A program made the translations under genes and the position numbers. A DNA stretch of 45,263 nucleotides from Chitinophagaceae bacterium (GTDB taxonomy: Bacteria > Bacteroidota > Bacteroidia > Chitinophagales > Chitinophagaceae), in assembly GCA_027486835.1 (NCBI GenBank), contig JAIXOJ010000211.1, forward strand, positions 1-45,263, in the 5' to 3' direction. Below are positions 43,626-45,263 of the stretch, one piece after another. Each line of letters begins with the position of its first letter. Within the stretch, counting starts at the first letter, position 1. The notes below the pieces were generated by a model. That model saw nothing but the letters and a program-made list of their open reading frames with translations. It had not been told where the DNA came from and ran no database searches.

Positions 43626-45263
43626 TCACCCCTTCAAAAACCCCAACTCATACACCATCGGTTGCAATTTCTCTGTCAACGCCTTATAAGCCGTTTCAAA
43701 AGCTTTGAAGCTAACGGGTGGGAAATCGCCGCTGGCGTTGCGGGCTTGGAGGGCTTTGCGGATTTGGTACCAGCCTACGTCTGCTCTATTTAGTTTTAGT
43801 TCGTCGCGGACGGTGTGTACGTCGGTGTGGGCAAAGTAGGCTTGCCAAAGGGTTTTGCCAGCGGCCATTACTTCGTTGGCTTCGGGGGTGAGCATCGGGT
43901 AGGGTAAACCTAAACCTGACAGTTCTTGAAGACCTGTCAGGTTTGAAATATACTCCATCATAAAATCACTCTCAAACCTGTCTGGCGCACCTACTTCGGC
44001 TTCCGTAAAAGGGATAAAATGGTTCACGATGCTCCATTGCTTGCTGTTCCATTCGAGACCATCGGCACTGGCGGTGAGGTTGCTGCCGTTGAAGAGCATC
44101 CACACCAAACAATCGCTTTTAAATTCATCGCTCAAGGGCTGGTCGGGTTGGAGAAATTGGTCGCGGTCGTTGAGCCATGTGGGTTTTACTAATCGACGAA
44201 CGGAAAAAATAATGGCAACTTGCCATAAGTTCTCAGAATTAATGTAAATCCCTCCACTATCTCCATAAGCCCTTGATGAAAGTATATAAGTGCCATTTGT
44301 ATGCTGAATATCGTTACCCCAAGCAGTTAAATATGCTAATGCGCTATCAGACCAAGTTTTAAAATCATTCTTTAATGGTGGAGACACAGCGTTGGTTAAC
44401 GGAATTACCTCAAACTGATTAGACTTTGGACGTGGTATCCAAACATTTAGCATCCTTTCGTTCGGGATGTTATAAAATGATTTTTCTCCTACAGGCTTTG
44501 CTTCTTTATTTAATACTTCGACTTTTATTTCACTTATTTCTTGTTTCTTGTTTGTATTCCAAATAAAAAATCCGATTGGAAAATTCCCTTTTAAACCATC
44601 AAAAGCTTTGCTATGAACAACAAATCCTCCAAGAAATTCCGCTTTCCATTTTTGTCTAAAATTTTCGAAGAATGGTGCATTTATATACTTCACTTTACTA
44701 AATATTGCAATAGTAGCCGATGGTATTTCCGTAGCAATACGTGCAATAAATTGAGTGAATAATTCTCGAGTTGCTGAACCATAATTATTCATCATGGCTA
44801 TAGTTACTTTATTGTTTGCTACACCAATTTTATTTTCAGGATTAGATTCATTTTTTGCAGTATTATCTTTATTCATCGCCTCCGCATACGGCGGATTAAT
44901 CAACACCAAAATCTTCTTCCCTTCCTTTATGGCATTCCGCAAAGCGAGTGGCAGTTTGTTGGTAAGGTTATAATCTATTTGCCCAAAATCGTTGATGTCA
45001 TCGTTCAGGTAATCGTATTGAAAACGGGTGGCGGCTACGCAGGTTTTGGTGGCGCGCATCACATCAATATCGGCTTGGTCGAGGGTACTCATGAAGATGT
45101 TGCGGGGGTTGCTGTGCTTCACTTCTAGGTTGCCCACGCCGCAACACATATCCCACACGAGGTATTCCCGCTGCCAGTTTTTGCCGAGGGTCTCGCTTAG
45201 TTTGTCGTAAGCCTTGTCCACCACGGCAAGGGGCGTGTAGAAAGCACCTTTAAAGCTACGTTC
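43626..45263 (-). CDS. Adenine-specific DNA methyltransferase (partial, runs off the window)
   Basis: The frame is open to the last base (GAFYTPLAVVDKAYD precedes the internal GTG at 45224), so the N-terminus lies beyond the window. In the visible 545 codons are GAFYTPLAV, motif I WDMCCGVGNLE (S-adenosylmethionine binding) and motif IV LINPPY, an N6-adenine or gamma-class methylase pattern. The C-terminal ~350 residues could hold target recognition (WVGQ-like segments are absent; DSGGIYINSENLWQVAII and PTWLNDRDQFLQP are seen). It may be a type II/IIG or type I-related enzyme; no restriction domain is visible. A palindromic repeat (43912-43944) is embedded in the coding sequence, contributing NLTGLQELSGL. 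A second copy of its 3' end lies at 42856-42912. Confidence 0.8.
   Translation of the reverse strand, partial: ERSFKGAFYTPLAVVDKAYDKLSETLGKNWQREYLVWDMCCGVGNLEVKHSNPRNIFMSTLDQADIDVMRATKTCVAATRFQYDYLNDDINDFGQIDYNLTNKLPLALRNAIKEGKKILVLINPPYAEAMNKDNTAKNESNPENKIGVANNKVTIAMMNNYGSATRELFTQFIARIATEIPSATIAIFSKVKYINAPFFENFRQKWKAEFLGGFVVHSKAFDGLKGNFPIGFFIWNTNKKQEISEIKVEVLNKEAKPVGEKSFYNIPNERMLNVWIPRPKSNQFEVIPLTNAVSPPLKNDFKTWSDSALAYLTAWGNDIQHTNGTYILSSRAYGDSGGIYINSENLWQVAIIFSVRRLVKPTWLNDRDQFLQPDQPLSDEFKSDCLVWMLFNGSNLTASADGLEWNSKQWSIVNHFIPFTEAEVGAPDRFESDFMMEYISNLTGLQELSGLGLPYPMLTPEANEVMAAGKTLWQAYFAHTDVHTVRDELKLNRADVGWYQIRKALQARNASGDFPPVSFKAFETAYKALTEKLQPMVYELGFLKG
43912..43944. repeat. Palindromic AAACCTGACAG element inside the methyltransferase gene
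   Basis: AAACCTGACAG (43912-43922) and its complement CTGTCAGGTTT (43934-43944) flank an 11-nt loop. The 33-bp repeat is in frame and encodes NLTGLQELSGL on the minus strand. A related element lies at 38324-38356 between hemD and hemE. Confidence 0.75.

Noticed and set aside
1-45263. tRNA, rRNA, intact insertion sequences, parS or DnaA-box clusters
   Set aside because: No cloverleaf with a GGTTCRA-type T-loop, no rRNA-like sequence, no intact transposase and no 16-bp parS-like palindrome were recognised by eye. A tRNAscan and motif search would settle it.

Overview
The window looks like a chromosomal segment of a Bacteroidota bacterium, probably near Chitinophagaceae. Evidence seen: a type IX secretion C-terminal domain, a DUF5683 gene between parB and dapB, TonB receptor/PepSY and TlpA/DUF4369 proteins, TAnnTTTG-type -7 promoter boxes, AT-rich spacers and few Shine-Dalgarno sites. 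The genus is inference.

Layout. 1-492: a 40-bp hairpin tandem repeat and a terminator. 493-4776 (-): a giant secreted hydrolase-like protein. 5468-8807 (+): parA, parB, a DUF5683 membrane protein and dapB. 8958-10239: AMP nucleosidase (-) and a solo HsdR N-terminal-domain protein (+). 10440-14015 (-): a TonB-dependent receptor plus PepSY membrane protein, probably for ferric-siderophore use. 14374-15039 (+): a 14-nt-period repeat ladder followed by an XRE-type regulator. 15464-19636 (-): a metal (probably copper) cluster of a Cys-containing outer-membrane barrel, an MbnH-like di-haem protein, an MbnP-like lipoprotein and a small Cys-rich membrane protein, with a DUF1016 nuclease fragment lodged inside. 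20162-23377 (+): a secreted protein of unknown function and an ABC-F ATPase. 23541-25317 (-): a free-standing C-terminal half of carbamoyl-phosphate synthase large subunit, then rpsP. 25598-33924 (-): a coiled-coil remnant, an NlpC/CHAP-like secreted protein, a TlpA thiol-disulfide protein, hisIE-hisF-hisA-hisH with trpA upstream, and a BamA/TamA-like barrel. 33925-35327: a 1.4-kb spacer with a palindromic element and about 20 copies of a 21-nt repeat. 35328-41827 (+): haem genes hemA-hemC-hemD-hemE-hemF-hemB, with heptamer arrays that supply the stop codons of hemD and hemF. 42169-45263 (-): an accessory, defence-like end with a proline-rich microprotein, a two-TM SLATT-like membrane protein, a 221-residue orphan, and the 3' part of an adenine-specific DNA methyltransferase that runs off the window.

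How the genes work together. The hem block takes glutamyl-tRNA to protoporphyrinogen IX through PBG, hydroxymethylbilane, uroporphyrinogen III and coproporphyrinogen III; hemL and the last two steps are not here. The his block holds the late histidine steps (HisI/E, HisA, HisF/H). MbnP/MbnH-like proteins form a known copper-linked pair. The strongest candidates for something undescribed are the SLATT-like/proline-rich pair, the orphan gene inserted between two copies of a methyltransferase 3' end, and two dispersed palindromic elements that share a core but have unrelated arms.
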